NCBI GenBank assembly: GCA_013204585.1
Contig: JABMNL010000037.1
Location: 1-64,000, forward strand
Origin: SAR202 cluster bacterium
GTDB lineage: Bacteria; Chloroflexota; Dehalococcoidia; Lucifugimonadales; UBA3495
Direction of reading: 5' to 3'
DNA length: 64,000 nt
Below the pieces are notes generated by a model. The model was not told where the DNA came from. It did not search any database and saw only the letters and a program-made list of their open reading frames with translations. Positions 15,773-25,104 of this stretch are shown here, in pieces. Positions within the stretch are counted from its first letter, which is position 1, and each line of letters starts with the position of its first letter. The translations under genes were made by a program, and so were the position numbers.

Positions 15773-16822
15773 ATGGATATCATCGACCGCAAGCTGTTGA
15801 ACAAGATCCAGGCCCCCTTCCCCATGGTGGACCAGCCATTTAAGGAACTGGGCGAAGAGGCCGGGATTAGCGAACAAGAAGTTCTGGGCCGTTTGGGCGA
15901 ACTAAAACGCACCAACGTCCTGCGACAGATAAGCGCCATCTTCGACACCCGGCGTCTGGGCTTTAAGACCACCTTGGTGGCCATGGCTTACGAGCCGGAG
16001 AAGCTGCACAAGGCGGCGTTGGAGATTAACAAGCACCCCGGCGTTAGCCATAACTACGCCCGGGAAGGCTCTTACTACAACCTGTGGTTCACCCTGGCCG
16101 TGCCCCCGAACCACGACTTAGAAGCCACCGCCAAGTACATGGCCAACAAGACCGGGGCCTTGGAACAGCGGATTATGCCCACCAAACGGTTCTTTAAGAT
16201 TGGCGTTAACTTCGACATGGTCAAGCAGAAGGGCTCTTCCTACAATTTCAGCCCCGACGGCTTTGACAAAGAAGCCGCCGACTCCTGGAACACGGTGGTG
16301 GAAATCACCGAAGCCGAAAAGAACGCCATCCGCGGAATGCAGGAAGACCTGGCCCTAATCCCGCGTCCCTACGACCCAATTGCCCAAGAATTGGGCATGA
16401 CCACCAGCGAGTTGTTCGCCTTGGCCAAAGACTTCCAAGAGCGACGCATCATGCGGCGTTACAGCGCCGTGCTGCACCACCGGCGCTCGGGCTTTAAAGC
16501 CAATGCCATGATTGTTTGGCAGGTGCCCGAAGAGCGTTCCGAAGAAGTCGGCATGATGATGGCCGGACACGATGCCGTAACCCACTGTTACGAACGGCCA
16601 ACCTTCCCCGACTGGCCTTATACCCACTTCACCATGGTCCACGCCACCACGCCCGAGGGTTGCGAGGAAATCAACGAAGAGATTAGCAAGGCCACCGGAA
16701 TAACCGAACGCCTCACCTTGTACAGCACCAGAGAGTACAAGAAAACCCGGGTCCGTTACTTCGTGCCGGACTACGACGAATACCAGCAATCCGAAAACCC
16801 AGATGCCGTAACCACGGCTTAA
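15773..16822 (+). CDS. ahbAB: Siroheme decarboxylase, AhbA-AhbB type fusion
   Basis: Removes two acetate carboxyl groups from siroheme to give 12,18-didecarboxysiroheme, the branch to heme b by the Ahb route or to heme d1. It has 349 residues and two Lrp/AsnC-like halves, residues 1-165 and 185-340. Each has an N-terminal HTH-like segment (LLNKIQAPFPMVDQPFKELG; GMQEDLALIPRPYDPIAQEL) and a ferredoxin-like half. Conserved YAREGSYYNLWFTL and HCYERPTFPDWPYTHFTM mark the substrate-binding strands. The two subunits are usually separate proteins (AhbA/AhbB, NirD/NirL etc.). AGGAGGA lies 12 bases before ATG 15773. It sits in the tetrapyrrole operon. Confidence 0.88.
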   Translation: MDIIDRKLLNKIQAPFPMVDQPFKELGEEAGISEQEVLGRLGELKRTNVLRQISAIFDTRRLGFKTTLVAMAYEPEKLHKAALEINKHPGVSHNYAREGSYYNLWFTLAVPPNHDLEATAKYMANKTGALEQRIMPTKRFFKIGVNFDMVKQKGSSYNFSPDGFDKEAADSWNTVVEITEAEKNAIRGMQEDLALIPRPYDPIAQELGMTTSELFALAKDFQERRIMRRYSAVLHHRRSGFKANAMIVWQVPEERSEEVGMMMAGHDAVTHCYERPTFPDWPYTHFTMVHATTPEGCEEINEEISKATGITERLTLYSTREYKKTRVRYFVPDYDEYQQSENPDAVTTA

Positions 16823-16835
16823 CTATAGAGAGTTT

Positions 16836-17615
16836 ATGACAAGTTTTTACCCCGTATTCCTTAATGTAGAAGGACGACGCTGTGTCGTCATCGGCGGCGG
16901 TCAGATTGCCGAGGGCAAGGTTCTCAAGCTGATTGACTCAGGCGCCAAAACAATCGTAATTAGCCCCGACGCCACCCAGGCCATCCGCGACGCCGCGGAC
17001 CGGGGAGCCGTTGAGTTCAACCTGCGAAAATACGAAGCAGGCGACCTCCAAGGCGCATTCCTAGTCATTGCCGCCACCAACGACCCGGTGGTCAACCAAG
17101 AAATTTTCCAGGAAGCCGAAAGCCAAGGCATTTTGCTAAACGCGGTCGACGACCCGCCCCGCTGTTCGTTCATTGCGCCAGCCATCGTGGAGCGCGGCCC
17201 GGTAACCTTAGCCATCTCCACCGGCGGCGCCAGCCCCGCTTTGGCCCGCAAGTTGCGTGAGATTCTAGACGGTTCTTCAGAATTGGACTGGGCCGATGCG
17301 ACCAACGTCCTGTCCAGGGCCCGCCAGATAATCAAAGACAAAAAGGTCGCCGTTGACCCCCAGCGCTGGCAGTGCTACATGACACCAGAGCTGCTGTCTA
17401 TGGCCCAGTCGGGCCGCGAAGATGAAGCCCTGGAAATGCTGATGGACGGCCTGTTGGGCAAGGACTCCACTGCCAATGGAACCGGCGCCAATGGAACCGG
17501 GGAACGATGCTCCAACATAGGCGAATGTGTTTCTGGCGGCTGCCCGACCAGGAAGCAAATGACCGGAGGTTCCTCTACTAGCCGGGGCCGCACGCCCCAG
17601 ACCGCAGGGGACTAG
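16836..17615 (+). CDS. Precorrin-2 dehydrogenase (CysG N-terminal/Met8 type)
   Basis: NAD-dependent oxidation of precorrin-2 to sirohydrochlorin; some family members also insert iron. It has 259 residues. The nucleotide-binding fold shows VVIGGGQIAEGKVLKLIDSG and AATNDPVVNQEI; NAVDDPPRCSFIAPAIVERG and STGGASPALARKLREIL complete the family core to about residue 205. The last 50 residues are not family sequence: a Gly/Asn/Thr-rich linker made by an in-frame 15-bp duplication, then CSNIGECVSGGC. The next gene starts four bases after the stop. Confidence 0.9.
   Translation: MTSFYPVFLNVEGRRCVVIGGGQIAEGKVLKLIDSGAKTIVISPDATQAIRDAADRGAVEFNLRKYEAGDLQGAFLVIAATNDPVVNQEIFQEAESQGILLNAVDDPPRCSFIAPAIVERGPVTLAISTGGASPALARKLREILDGSSELDWADATNVLSRARQIIKDKKVAVDPQRWQCYMTPELLSMAQSGREDEALEMLMDGLLGKDSTANGTGANGTGERCSNIGECVSGGCPTRKQMTGGSSTSRGRTPQTAGD
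17473..17502. repeat. 15-bp in-frame tandem duplication
   Basis: GCCAATGGAACCGG plus one base occurs at 17473-17487 and 17488-17502, differing only in the last base. It encodes ANGTG twice in the C-terminal tail of the precorrin-2 dehydrogenase. Confidence 0.9.
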
Positions 17616-17619
17616 CCAG

Positions 17620-18567
17620 GTGGCTCCCAAAAACCCTGATAGCCGCACGATCAAAGTTGGGAGCCGAGGCAGCGCCTTAGCCCTGATTCAAGACGAAGTG
17701 GTGATTGGCCGCCTAAAGGCCAACAGCCCGGACCTTGAATTCCAGATTGACACCGTCCGCACTAGGGGCGACGCCGACCAGACCTCGCGCCTAGCCGGTA
17801 TGGGTCTCGGCATCTTCGTCAAAGAACTGGAACAAGAACTGCTAGACGGCAAGCTCGACATCGCCGTCCATAGCCTAAAAGACATGCCTACTCAGTTGGC
17901 CGACGGCCTGGTACTGGGCGCGGTGTTGTCCAGGGAAGACCCCCGCGATGTGCTGGTAAACCGGTTCGGCTGCTCCCTAGAGGAGCTACCAGAAGGCTCA
18001 AAGATTGGCACCAGCAGCCCCCGTCGGGCCGCACAGTTGAAAATGTACGCCCGCCAGGTGGAGGTGGTCTCAATCCGAGGCAACGTCGAGACCAGACTAC
18101 GCAAGGCCCAGGGCGAAGAAGCCGACGGGGCCATCTTGGCCGCTGCTGGATTGATTCGGCTGGGACTGCAAGACCAAGTCACCGAGTACCTCTCCGCCCA
18201 ACGGTTCGTGCCCCCACCCGGACAGGGCATACTAGCGGTGGAGGCCCGGGCCGACGACTACCGAATGCTGGAATTGCTGAACGCAATCAACGACTCGAAC
18301 ACCCGCTACGAAGCCACTGCTGAGCGGGCTTTTCTCGCAAGACTTGGCGGCGGTTGTAGCGTGCCAGTGGGCGCATACGCTCGCTGCGTCGAAGACAACA
18401 TAATCATGACCATCTTCATGAGCTCCGAAGACGGTGAAAATAACTTCACCGACAAGATACAAGGACTAAAGCACGACCCTCTGCAATTGGCCAACGACGC
18501 CTATTTGGCGCTGGTGGAACGGGGCGGGGCAGAATTGGTCGCCGCCGCGAGAGCAGCACAAGCGTAA
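17620..18567 (+). CDS. hemC: Porphobilinogen deaminase (hydroxymethylbilane synthase)
   Basis: Polymerises four porphobilinogens into hydroxymethylbilane. It has 315 residues, the usual length. GSRGSALALIQ near the N-terminus, HSLKDMPTQL, GTSSPRRAAQL and the dipyrromethane cofactor cysteine in LGGGCSVPVGAYA are all present. The start is GTG 17620, four bases after the previous stop, so translation is probably coupled. Confidence 0.96.
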   Translation: MAPKNPDSRTIKVGSRGSALALIQDEVVIGRLKANSPDLEFQIDTVRTRGDADQTSRLAGMGLGIFVKELEQELLDGKLDIAVHSLKDMPTQLADGLVLGAVLSREDPRDVLVNRFGCSLEELPEGSKIGTSSPRRAAQLKMYARQVEVVSIRGNVETRLRKAQGEEADGAILAAAGLIRLGLQDQVTEYLSAQRFVPPPGQGILAVEARADDYRMLELLNAINDSNTRYEATAERAFLARLGGGCSVPVGAYARCVEDNIIMTIFMSSEDGENNFTDKIQGLKHDPLQLANDAYLALVERGGAELVAAARAAQA

Positions 18568-18617
18568 TTATTCAACCTAATGGGCTTCGGCCCAAAGGGT
18601 TTTACAGGTGGAAAGAA

Positions 18618-20144
18618 TTGACCGGTAAAGTCTATCTGGTGGGCGCCGGACCCGGCGACCCCGGACTAATCACCGTTAAAGGCATGCGCGCACTGGAACA
18701 AGCCCAGGTGGTCGTTTACGACCGGCTCGTGGATCCAGTGCAATTACAGGTCGTGCCAGAAAGCGCCGAGCGCATCTTCGTGGGCAAGGCCAGGGGCCGC
18801 CAGGAACTGACTCAACCCGAGATTAACCAACTCCTGGTCGACAAAGCTGCCCAAGGGCTCATTGTGGTGCGATTAAAGGGCGGCGACCCCTTTGTCTTTG
18901 GCCGAGGCGGTGAAGAAGCCCTTGAGCTGAAAGCCAACGGTCTGCCCTTTGAAATTGTCCCCGGTGTAACCTCGGCCATCGCCGGGCCAGCCTACGCCGG
19001 TATCCCGCTAACCCACCGTGGCATCTCAACGAGCTTCACAATTGTCAGCGGCAGCGAGGACCCGTCCAAGCCCGAGTCCACCGTGCCTTGGGAAGTCCTA
19101 GCCAAGAACGGCGGCACCTTAGTCGTCCTCATGGGCTGGGCGTCTTTGGAGAAAATACTCGCAACCCTGCAAAAAGAAGGCATGCCGGCAACCACTCCCG
19201 CCGCACTGATCCAATGGGGTACCTGGAGCGACCAGAAGACCGTCACCGGAAACATCGATAACATCCTGGACTTAGGCAAAGACGCTGGGCTAACGCCCCC
19301 AGTCATCACGGTCATCGGCGATGTGGTGAACCTGCGCGAAGAACTGGCCTGGTTCGACAAGCGGACCCTGTTCGGCAAGCGCGTGCTGGTCACCCGGTCT
19401 CGTTCCCAAGCGTCCCGGCTGTGCAGTCTATTGGAGCAGGCTGGCGCCCATTCCGTAGAACTGCCAACCATTGAGATTGCCCCGCTAGAGGACTTTTCAG
19501 AACTGGACGCCACCCTAACAAAATTGCCGGAATATAACTGGGTAGTATTCGCCAGCGCCAACGCCGTCGATTCGGTCTTCGAGCGACTGGAATCTCAGGG
19601 CAAAGACGCCCGCGCCCTGGCCGGAATTACCATTGGGGCCATCGGCCCAGCCACCGCCCAGGCCCTCTCCCGTCGAGGTATCACCGCCGACTTTGTCCCC
19701 AGCCGCCCCGTTTCAGAAACGGTGCTGAAAGAGCTTTCGAGTCACGACTGGAACGGTGTTTCGGTGCTACTGCCGTCCGCCGACATTGGCCGCAACGAAC
19801 TGGAAAATGGCCTCACGAAGCTCGGGGCCAAGGTCAACCGTTTGGCTGCCTACCGGAACGTGACTGTCGCGGGTGTCAGCGACTTAGCCAAACAAGCTTT
19901 CCTTGACGGCGTTGATGTCGTAACCTTTACCAGTTCCTCCACCGTGCGGAACTTGGTTGACATGCTGGACGGCGACCGACAAGCCCTGGAAGCTAGCTTC
20001 ATTGCTTGCATCGGCCCGGTCACCTCTGCCACCGCCCGCGAACTGGGACTGAGGGTGGATTTGGAAGCAACCGAGCACACGGTTGAGGGTCTGGTAGACG
20101 CCCTGACCAATCACTTTTCGACCGGCGAGTTTTCCCGTACCTAG
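18618..20144 (+). CDS. cobA-hemD: Uroporphyrinogen-III methyltransferase/synthase fusion
   Basis: Bifunctional enzyme. The HemD half cyclises hydroxymethylbilane to uroporphyrinogen III and the CobA half methylates it to precorrin-2. It has 508 residues. Residues 1-245 are the SAM methyltransferase with YLVGAGPGDPGLITVKG, VVRLKGGDPFVFGRGGEE and GVTSAIAGPAYAGIPLTHRG. Residues 255-500 are the synthase, starting GKRVLVTRSRSQASRL. The start is TTG 18618 with a GGTGGAAAG ribosome site. A GGGC-TTCG-GCCC hairpin (18582-18593) lies in the gap after hemC. Confidence 0.95.
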   Translation: MTGKVYLVGAGPGDPGLITVKGMRALEQAQVVVYDRLVDPVQLQVVPESAERIFVGKARGRQELTQPEINQLLVDKAAQGLIVVRLKGGDPFVFGRGGEEALELKANGLPFEIVPGVTSAIAGPAYAGIPLTHRGISTSFTIVSGSEDPSKPESTVPWEVLAKNGGTLVVLMGWASLEKILATLQKEGMPATTPAALIQWGTWSDQKTVTGNIDNILDLGKDAGLTPPVITVIGDVVNLREELAWFDKRTLFGKRVLVTRSRSQASRLCSLLEQAGAHSVELPTIEIAPLEDFSELDATLTKLPEYNWVVFASANAVDSVFERLESQGKDARALAGITIGAIGPATAQALSRRGITADFVPSRPVSETVLKELSSHDWNGVSVLLPSADIGRNELENGLTKLGAKVNRLAAYRNVTVAGVSDLAKQAFLDGVDVVTFTSSSTVRNLVDMLDGDRQALEASFIACIGPVTSATARELGLRVDLEATEHTVEGLVDALTNHFSTGEFSRT

Positions 20145-20198
20145 CCTTTAGCAGCGGCCCCGACACGAAGCCCCACCAGACCCAAGGAGAAGGACGCC

Positions 20199-21182
20199 AT
20201 GACCAGCTATCCCGACTCACGGTTGCGCCGCCTGCGCGGCAGCGAGCCCATGCGCAACATGGTGCGGGAGACCCGCTTGTCGGTCAAAGAGTTCATCTAC
20301 CCTTTGTTCGTGGCCCACGGGCACGGCGTTAAAGAACCAATCGAACCCATGCCCGGCCAGTTCCAAATGTCTTTGGATGTCTTATCCGAAGATGTTGGCG
20401 AGGCCGCCGAGTTGGGCATCCCCGCTGTGCTGCTATTCGGACTACCCGCCGAGAAAGACCCCCTGGGCACCGAGGGTTACGACCCCGAGGGCATCGTGCA
20501 AGAAGCAGTGCGGATAATTAAGAAGAACCACCCCAACATGATGGTGGTCACCGACGTCTGCATGTGCGAGTACACCGACCACGGCCACTGCGGGATCATC
20601 GACAACGGCAAGATTGATAACGACCAGACCCTGGAACTGCTGGGACGCACCGCCGTTTCCCACGTACAGGCCGGGGCTGACCTGCCTGCCCCTTCCGCCA
20701 TGATGGATGGCCAAGTTTGGGCCATCCGCCAGGCGTTGAACAACAACGGCTACGAAGACACTCCTATCATGGGATACGCGGCCAAGTACGCCTCCGGTTT
20801 CTACGGTCCGTTCCGTGTTGCCGCCAATTCCTCACCCCAATTTGGCGACCGGAAAGGCTACCAGATGGACTCGGCAAACTCTCGGATGGCCATGCGCGAG
20901 ATTGAAGCGGACATTGCAGAAGGCGCAGACATCGTCATGGTAAAGCCCGCCCTGTCCTACTTGGACGTGATACGGCAGGCCAAAGAGCGCTACGACCTGC
21001 CGTTGGCCGCCTACAATGTCAGCGGCGAATACTCCATGATTAAGGCCGCCGCCCAACAGGGCTGGATTGACGAAAAAACAGTGACCATGGAAGTCCTCAC
21101 CTCCATCAAACGGGCCGGGGCCGACACCATCCTCACCTACCATGCGAAAGAAGTGGCCCGCTGGCTGAAAGAGTCGGAATAA
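20199..21182 (+). CDS. hemB: Delta-aminolevulinic acid dehydratase (porphobilinogen synthase)
   Basis: Condenses two aminolevulinates into porphobilinogen. It has 327 residues. The metal-site run is CMCEYTDHGHCGI; active-site lysines are in AAKYASGFYGPFR and VMVKPALSYLD. AAGGAGAAGG lies seven bases before ATG 20199. Fifth structural gene of the operon. Confidence 0.97.
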   Translation: MTSYPDSRLRRLRGSEPMRNMVRETRLSVKEFIYPLFVAHGHGVKEPIEPMPGQFQMSLDVLSEDVGEAAELGIPAVLLFGLPAEKDPLGTEGYDPEGIVQEAVRIIKKNHPNMMVVTDVCMCEYTDHGHCGIIDNGKIDNDQTLELLGRTAVSHVQAGADLPAPSAMMDGQVWAIRQALNNNGYEDTPIMGYAAKYASGFYGPFRVAANSSPQFGDRKGYQMDSANSRMAMREIEADIAEGADIVMVKPALSYLDVIRQAKERYDLPLAAYNVSGEYSMIKAAAQQGWIDEKTVTMEVLTSIKRAGADTILTYHAKEVARWLKESE

Positions 21183-21217
21183 AACTCCTCACACGTATCA
21201 TTTAATCAGGACAATTA

Positions 21218-22504
21218 ATGCAACTTAGCAAGTCGGAAGCACTATTCACCGAGGCACAGAAGTACATTCCCGGCGGCGTTAACAGCCCCGTCCGGTCATT
21301 TCGGGCCGTGGGCGGCACGCCGCCCTTTATCGCACGCGGCAAAGGTTCGCGGGTCTGGGACGTCGACGGCAACGAATACATCGACTACTTAGGCTCTTGG
21401 GGACCGCTGGTGTTGGGGCATTCCCACCCAGCAGTCGTCGCTGCTCTGAAGAAGACCGCCGAAGGCGGAACGAGCTTCGGCGCGCCGGTGGAAGGCGAGA
21501 TTGAGCTGGCCAAGCTAATCTGCGGCAGCCTGCCCTCAGTGGAAATGGTCCGGTTGGTCAGTTCTGGCACCGAGGCCTGCATGAGCGCCATCCGGCTGGC
21601 CCGGGCTTTCACCAACCGCAACAAGATAATCAAGTTCGCTGGCTGCTACCACGGCCACGCCGACGGCCTGCTGGTCAAAGCCGGTTCTGGGGCGTTGACC
21701 CATGGCATACCCACCAGCGCGGGAGTCCCCGAGTCCTACGCCAGCGAAACCCTGGTCGCCGACTACAATGACGTCGAGTCGGTGGAAAAGTTCTTTCTGG
21801 CCAACCCCACTGATATCGCCGCCATCATCATTGAGCCGGTGGCGGGCAATATGGGTGTGGTTCCTCCGGCCCCAGGGTTCTTGGATGCATTACGCAGGAT
21901 TACCCAGGAGAACGGCGCGCTGCTGATTTTCGACGAAGTGATTACCGGGTTCCGAGTCGGGCCCAACGGCGCACAAGGTCTGTTTGGCATCAGGCCCGAC
22001 ATCACCACCATGGGCAAGATTATCGGCGGGGGTCTGCCAGTAGGGGCTTACGGCGGACGCAAAGACGTGATGGAAATGGTCGCGCCCCTCGGGGCCATGT
22101 ACCAAGCTGGCACCCTCTCCGGAAACCCGTTAGCCGTGAGCGCGGGTATTGTCACCCTGACCGAGTTGCAGAAACCGGGCACTTACGACCGATTGGAAAC
22201 ACTGGCCAAGCGGCTGACCGACGGACTGACCAAGGCCTTCCAAAGCGTGGAGATACCTTCCACCATCAACCGCGTCGGTTCCATGTTCACCGGGTTCTTC
22301 AATGCTGGCCCCGTAACTAGCCTGGCCCACGCCGAGGGCTCGGACACAGCGATGTATGGCCGGTATTTCCACGCCATGCAGGAACAGGGCGTCTACATTG
22401 CCCCATCCCAGTTCGAGGCCGGTTTCGTCTCCACCGCCCACAGCGAGGCCGACATCGACGACACCATCGCCAAGGCAACGGAAGCACTGCAAACCCTTAG
22501 GTAA
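21218..22504 (+). CDS. hemL: Glutamate-1-semialdehyde 2,1-aminomutase
   Basis: PLP enzyme forming 5-aminolevulinate in the C5 pathway. It has 428 residues, the usual length. YIPGGVNSPVRSFRAVGG opens the protein; VSSGTEACMSAIRLAR and the PLP lysine region TMGKIIGGGLPVGAYGG are intact. Its presence means aminolevulinate comes from glutamyl-tRNA, so a hemA reductase is needed but not found in this window. Last gene of the operon, followed by a strong terminator. Confidence 0.97.
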   Translation: MQLSKSEALFTEAQKYIPGGVNSPVRSFRAVGGTPPFIARGKGSRVWDVDGNEYIDYLGSWGPLVLGHSHPAVVAALKKTAEGGTSFGAPVEGEIELAKLICGSLPSVEMVRLVSSGTEACMSAIRLARAFTNRNKIIKFAGCYHGHADGLLVKAGSGALTHGIPTSAGVPESYASETLVADYNDVESVEKFFLANPTDIAAIIIEPVAGNMGVVPPAPGFLDALRRITQENGALLIFDEVITGFRVGPNGAQGLFGIRPDITTMGKIIGGGLPVGAYGGRKDVMEMVAPLGAMYQAGTLSGNPLAVSAGIVTLTELQKPGTYDRLETLAKRLTDGLTKAFQSVEIPSTINRVGSMFTGFFNAGPVTSLAHAEGSDTAMYGRYFHAMQEQGVYIAPSQFEAGFVSTAHSEADIDDTIAKATEALQTLR

Positions 22505-22520
22505 GTTTTTAAAAATGCGC

Positions 22521-22558
22521 AACAAAAAGGCTCCCCAAAGATGGGGAGCCTTTTTGTT
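22521..22558. terminator. Bidirectional terminator between hemL and sodN
   Basis: 17-bp stem AACAAAAAGGCTCCCCA/TGGGGAGCCTTTTTGTT with a 4-base loop. It gives a T-tract in both directions and so serves the convergent hemL and sodN transcripts. Confidence 0.92.
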
Positions 22559-22609
22559 GCCTTAGTTGTTGCCTCCCAACCGGAGAGACGGTTTGCCGGT
22601 TACTTATGC

Positions 22610-23080
22610 CTAAGCGCCGTAACGGGCAGTCGCATGAGGGTCGCTGTACGTCTCGCCTTTGGTCGCCCAGAAGGCCGCAGCAACCGCGTCACAGGTCGCG
22701 ACCAGTTCTTCGCACTTGGCCATGTCAACGTTCTGCTTGCACTGGCCGGCCAACTTCAGGGCAGCGTTGAACGTCCCGTGTAGGTCGAAACCGGCGGGGG
22801 TGTTCGGCCATCCGTAATCGGCCCAGAGCACGGTGAGTTCATGCTTGCAGGTTTCCGCATGCTCCTCTTTGACCGCCACATACCGGGCTATTTTGTTGGT
22901 GTAATCCTGGAGCGCGGCGGCATCGCTGCCATCGGGCCGCGCTAAAGCCTGAATCCTAAGGACCATTTTCTGTACGGTCTGTGCCGCTATCTTTGCCGAT
23001 ACGGGGTCATAGATCCCGCAAGGGACATCACAATGAGCTTGAGCAATTCCTGGCTTGAACCAGCCAATGGGGTTAAACAT
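22610..23080 (-). CDS. sodN: Nickel superoxide dismutase
   Basis: Disproportionates superoxide with a single nickel per subunit. It has 156 residues. The nickel hook HCDVPCGIYDP starts at residue 16: His16, Cys17 and Cys21 become His1, Cys2 and Cys6 after the 15-residue leader is cut. The rest is the four-helix bundle, ending HATARYGA. The leader must be removed by a SodX/CbiX-type protease; none is adjacent. AGGAGAGG lies six bases before ATG 23080. Confidence 0.95.
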   Translation of the reverse strand: MFNPIGWFKPGIAQAHCDVPCGIYDPVSAKIAAQTVQKMVLRIQALARPDGSDAAALQDYTNKIARYVAVKEEHAETCKHELTVLWADYGWPNTPAGFDLHGTFNAALKLAGQCKQNVDMAKCEELVATCDAVAAAFWATKGETYSDPHATARYGA

Positions 23081-23201
23081 CGCAGCCTCTCCTGACTACA
23101 TCTGATTTGAAACAGACCCAAGAGTAATCAAAAATCGGTACCGGCGCAACCCCTTCCCGGTCTGCTCCCACGCCTGAGTCAGGCTCCCGGTCGTGCCTGT
23201 C

Positions 23202-23231
23202 TTGTAACCTCTTTACATAGACACTTATAAT
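23202..23231 (+). promoter_or_regulatory. Candidate ilvD promoter
   Basis: TTGTAA (23202-23207), 18-bp spacer, consensus TATAAT (23226-23231). A CTGGGG-CAAA-CCCCAG hairpin (23246-23261) follows in the leader, without a T-tract. Confidence 0.6.
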
Positions 23232-23280
23232 TGTCCAATTACGCACTGGGGCAAACCCCAGCGTACCCGCACGATTACCG

Positions 23281-23302
23281 ACCAAATACCAACCAAATAC
23301 CA
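23281..23302. repeat. 11-bp perfect tandem duplication in ilvD leader
   Basis: ACCAAATACCA at 23281-23291 and 23292-23302, with a partial third unit GCCAAATT after it. Confidence 0.85.
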
Positions 23303-23342
23303 GCCAAATTCCCCACGATTTCAGCACCCAGGAGATGACCCT

Positions 23343-25031
23343 GTGGCGACAAAAAGCCGCCCCGCCCACATGAAGCATCGCAGCAGCGAATTAACCGGAG
23401 ACCCCCAGCGGGCACCGGCCCGGGCCATGTTGATGGCGATGGGCCTGACCCAAGATGACCTGCAAAAACCCTTCGTCGCCATCGCCAACCTGGCCAGCGA
23501 CGTAACCCCTTGCAACGTCCACCTGGACCGGTTCGCCCAGGCAGCCAAAGAGGGCGTCCGCGCCGCCGATGGTGTGCCCTTCGAATTCGGCACCATCACG
23601 GTGAGCGACGGCATTTCCATGGGCACCGAAGGCATGAAGACTTCGCTGGTTAGCCGCGAAGTTATTGCCGATTCCATCGAATTGGTCACCTTTGGCGAGC
23701 GCATGGACGGCCTGATTACCATCGCCGGATGCGACAAGAATATGCCCGGCTGTCTGATGGCTATGGCCCGATTAAATGTGCCGTCCATCTTCATGTACGG
23801 TGGGTCCATCATGCCCGGACAATTCAGGGGTAAAGACGTAAACATCCAAGACGTGTTTGAGGCCGTGGGCGCTTACGCCAAGGGCGACATGACACTGGAA
23901 GACCTGACCGCGCTGGAATGCGTGGCCTGTCCTGGCGAGGGTTCCTGCGGCGGCCTCTTCACCGCCAACACAATGTCCACCTGCATTGAAGTGATGGGTA
24001 TGTCGCTCCCCGGCGACGCCTCCACACCGGCCATCGACCCCAGGAAGCTGGGCGAGGCCAGGGACGTGGGCCGAACACTGATGCGCCTGCTGGAAGAGGA
24101 CATACGTCCCCGCGACATCCTGACCAAACAGGCCTTTGAGAACGCCATTACCGTGGCCGTGTCCATGGGCGGGTCCACCAACTCGGTGCTGCACCTGATT
24201 GCCATCGCCACCGAGGCTGGAGTTGAACTTGGCCTGGACGACTTCGACCGCATCAGCCGCAACACCCCCTACATCGTCGACATGAAGCCCAGTGGCAAGT
24301 ACGTTATGGCCGACCTCAGCCGCTACGGCGGCATAGCGTTGGTTATGAAGCGACTGTTGAACGCCGGACTGCTCCACGGCGACGCCATGACCATAACCGG
24401 CAAGACATTGCGCGAAAACGTGGAGGCCGTCCCGACCATCGACGACCAGCCCGTCGTTTACTCGATAGAAAATCCACGCAGCCCCACCGGCGGACTGGTC
24501 ATACTACGGGGCAACCTGGCCCCCGAGGGCGCAGTAATTAAGGTCGCCGGACACCAAGAAAAGGTATTCGAAGGGCCCGCGCGGGTCTTCGACCAAGAGC
24601 CTGCCGCGTTCCAGGCCATCCAACGGGGCGACGTTAAGGCTGGCGACATCGTAATCATTCGCTACGAAGGCCCCAAGGGTGGACCCGGCATGCAAGAAAT
24701 GCTGTCGGTCACAGCCGCCATCGTCGGTCAGGGATTGGGCGACGATGTCGCGCTAATCACCGACGGGCGGTTCTCCGGAGCGTCCCACGGCCCGATGGTG
24801 GGTCACGTGTGCCCCGAAGCTGCCGTTGGCGGACCGATAGCCTTGGTAAACGAGGGCGATATCATCACCCTGGACATACCAGGACGACAGTTGAACGTGA
24901 AGCTCACCGAAGAAGAGTTCACTGACCGGCGGAGCAAGTGGAAGCCCCTTCCGCCCAACTACACCACCGGCGCCCTGGCCAAATACGCCAAATTAGTATC
25001 TTCAGCATCCAAAGGGGCGGTTACGGGGTAA
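23343..25031 (+). CDS. ilvD: Dihydroxy-acid dehydratase
   Basis: Dehydrates dihydroxy-acids to 2-keto acids in isoleucine, valine and leucine synthesis, using an Fe-S cluster. It has 562 residues, normal length. Cluster cysteines lie in [29 protein letters not shown] and [17 protein letters not shown]. The C-terminal [19 protein letters not shown] is also typical. The start is GTG 23343 with AGGAG about nine bases upstream. It stands alone with its own promoter; no other branched-chain gene is nearby. Confidence 0.96.
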   Translation: MATKSRPAHMKHRSSELTGDPQRAPARAMLMAMGLTQDDLQKPFVAIANLASDVTPCNVHLDRFAQAAKEGVRAADGVPFEFGTITVSDGISMGTEGMKTSLVSREVIADSIELVTFGERMDGLITIAGCDKNMPGCLMAMARLNVPSIFMYGGSIMPGQFRGKDVNIQDVFEAVGAYAKGDMTLEDLTALECVACPGEGSCGGLFTANTMSTCIEVMGMSLPGDASTPAIDPRKLGEARDVGRTLMRLLEEDIRPRDILTKQAFENAITVAVSMGGSTNSVLHLIAIATEAGVELGLDDFDRISRNTPYIVDMKPSGKYVMADLSRYGGIALVMKRLLNAGLLHGDAMTITGKTLRENVEAVPTIDDQPVVYSIENPRSPTGGLVILRGNLAPEGAVIKVAGHQEKVFEGPARVFDQEPAAFQAIQRGDVKAGDIVIIRYEGPKGGPGMQEMLSVTAAIVGQGLGDDVALITDGRFSGASHGPMVGHVCPEAAVGGPIALVNEGDIITLDIPGRQLNVKLTEEEFTDRRSKWKPLPPNYTTGALAKYAKLVSSASKGAVTG

Positions 25032-25062
25032 AAAGTGGCCTCATTGCCATTGGATAAATAAC

Positions 25063-25091
25063 GGCATACCATAGTATAACTAGAGTATGCC
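25063..25091. promoter_or_regulatory. Operator/promoter of the MazEF-type module
   Basis: Perfect 7-bp inverted repeat GGCATAC (25063-25069)/GTATGCC (25085-25091) around a TATAAC -10 box (25075-25080). The upstream in-frame ATG at 25087 lies inside the right arm, so the site is better read as operator than coding. Confidence 0.6.
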
Positions 25092-25104
25092 CATGGGTGT
25101 GATA

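Noticed and set aside
23081-23342. T-box or attenuator upstream of ilvD
   Set aside because: No specifier loop or T-box sequence; the hairpin at 23246-23261 lacks a T-tract and there is no leader peptide with branched-chain codons.
23073-23378. 101-residue minus-strand frame upstream of sodN
   Set aside because: Covers the ilvD promoter and leader and overlaps the sodN start; sequence is not protein-like.
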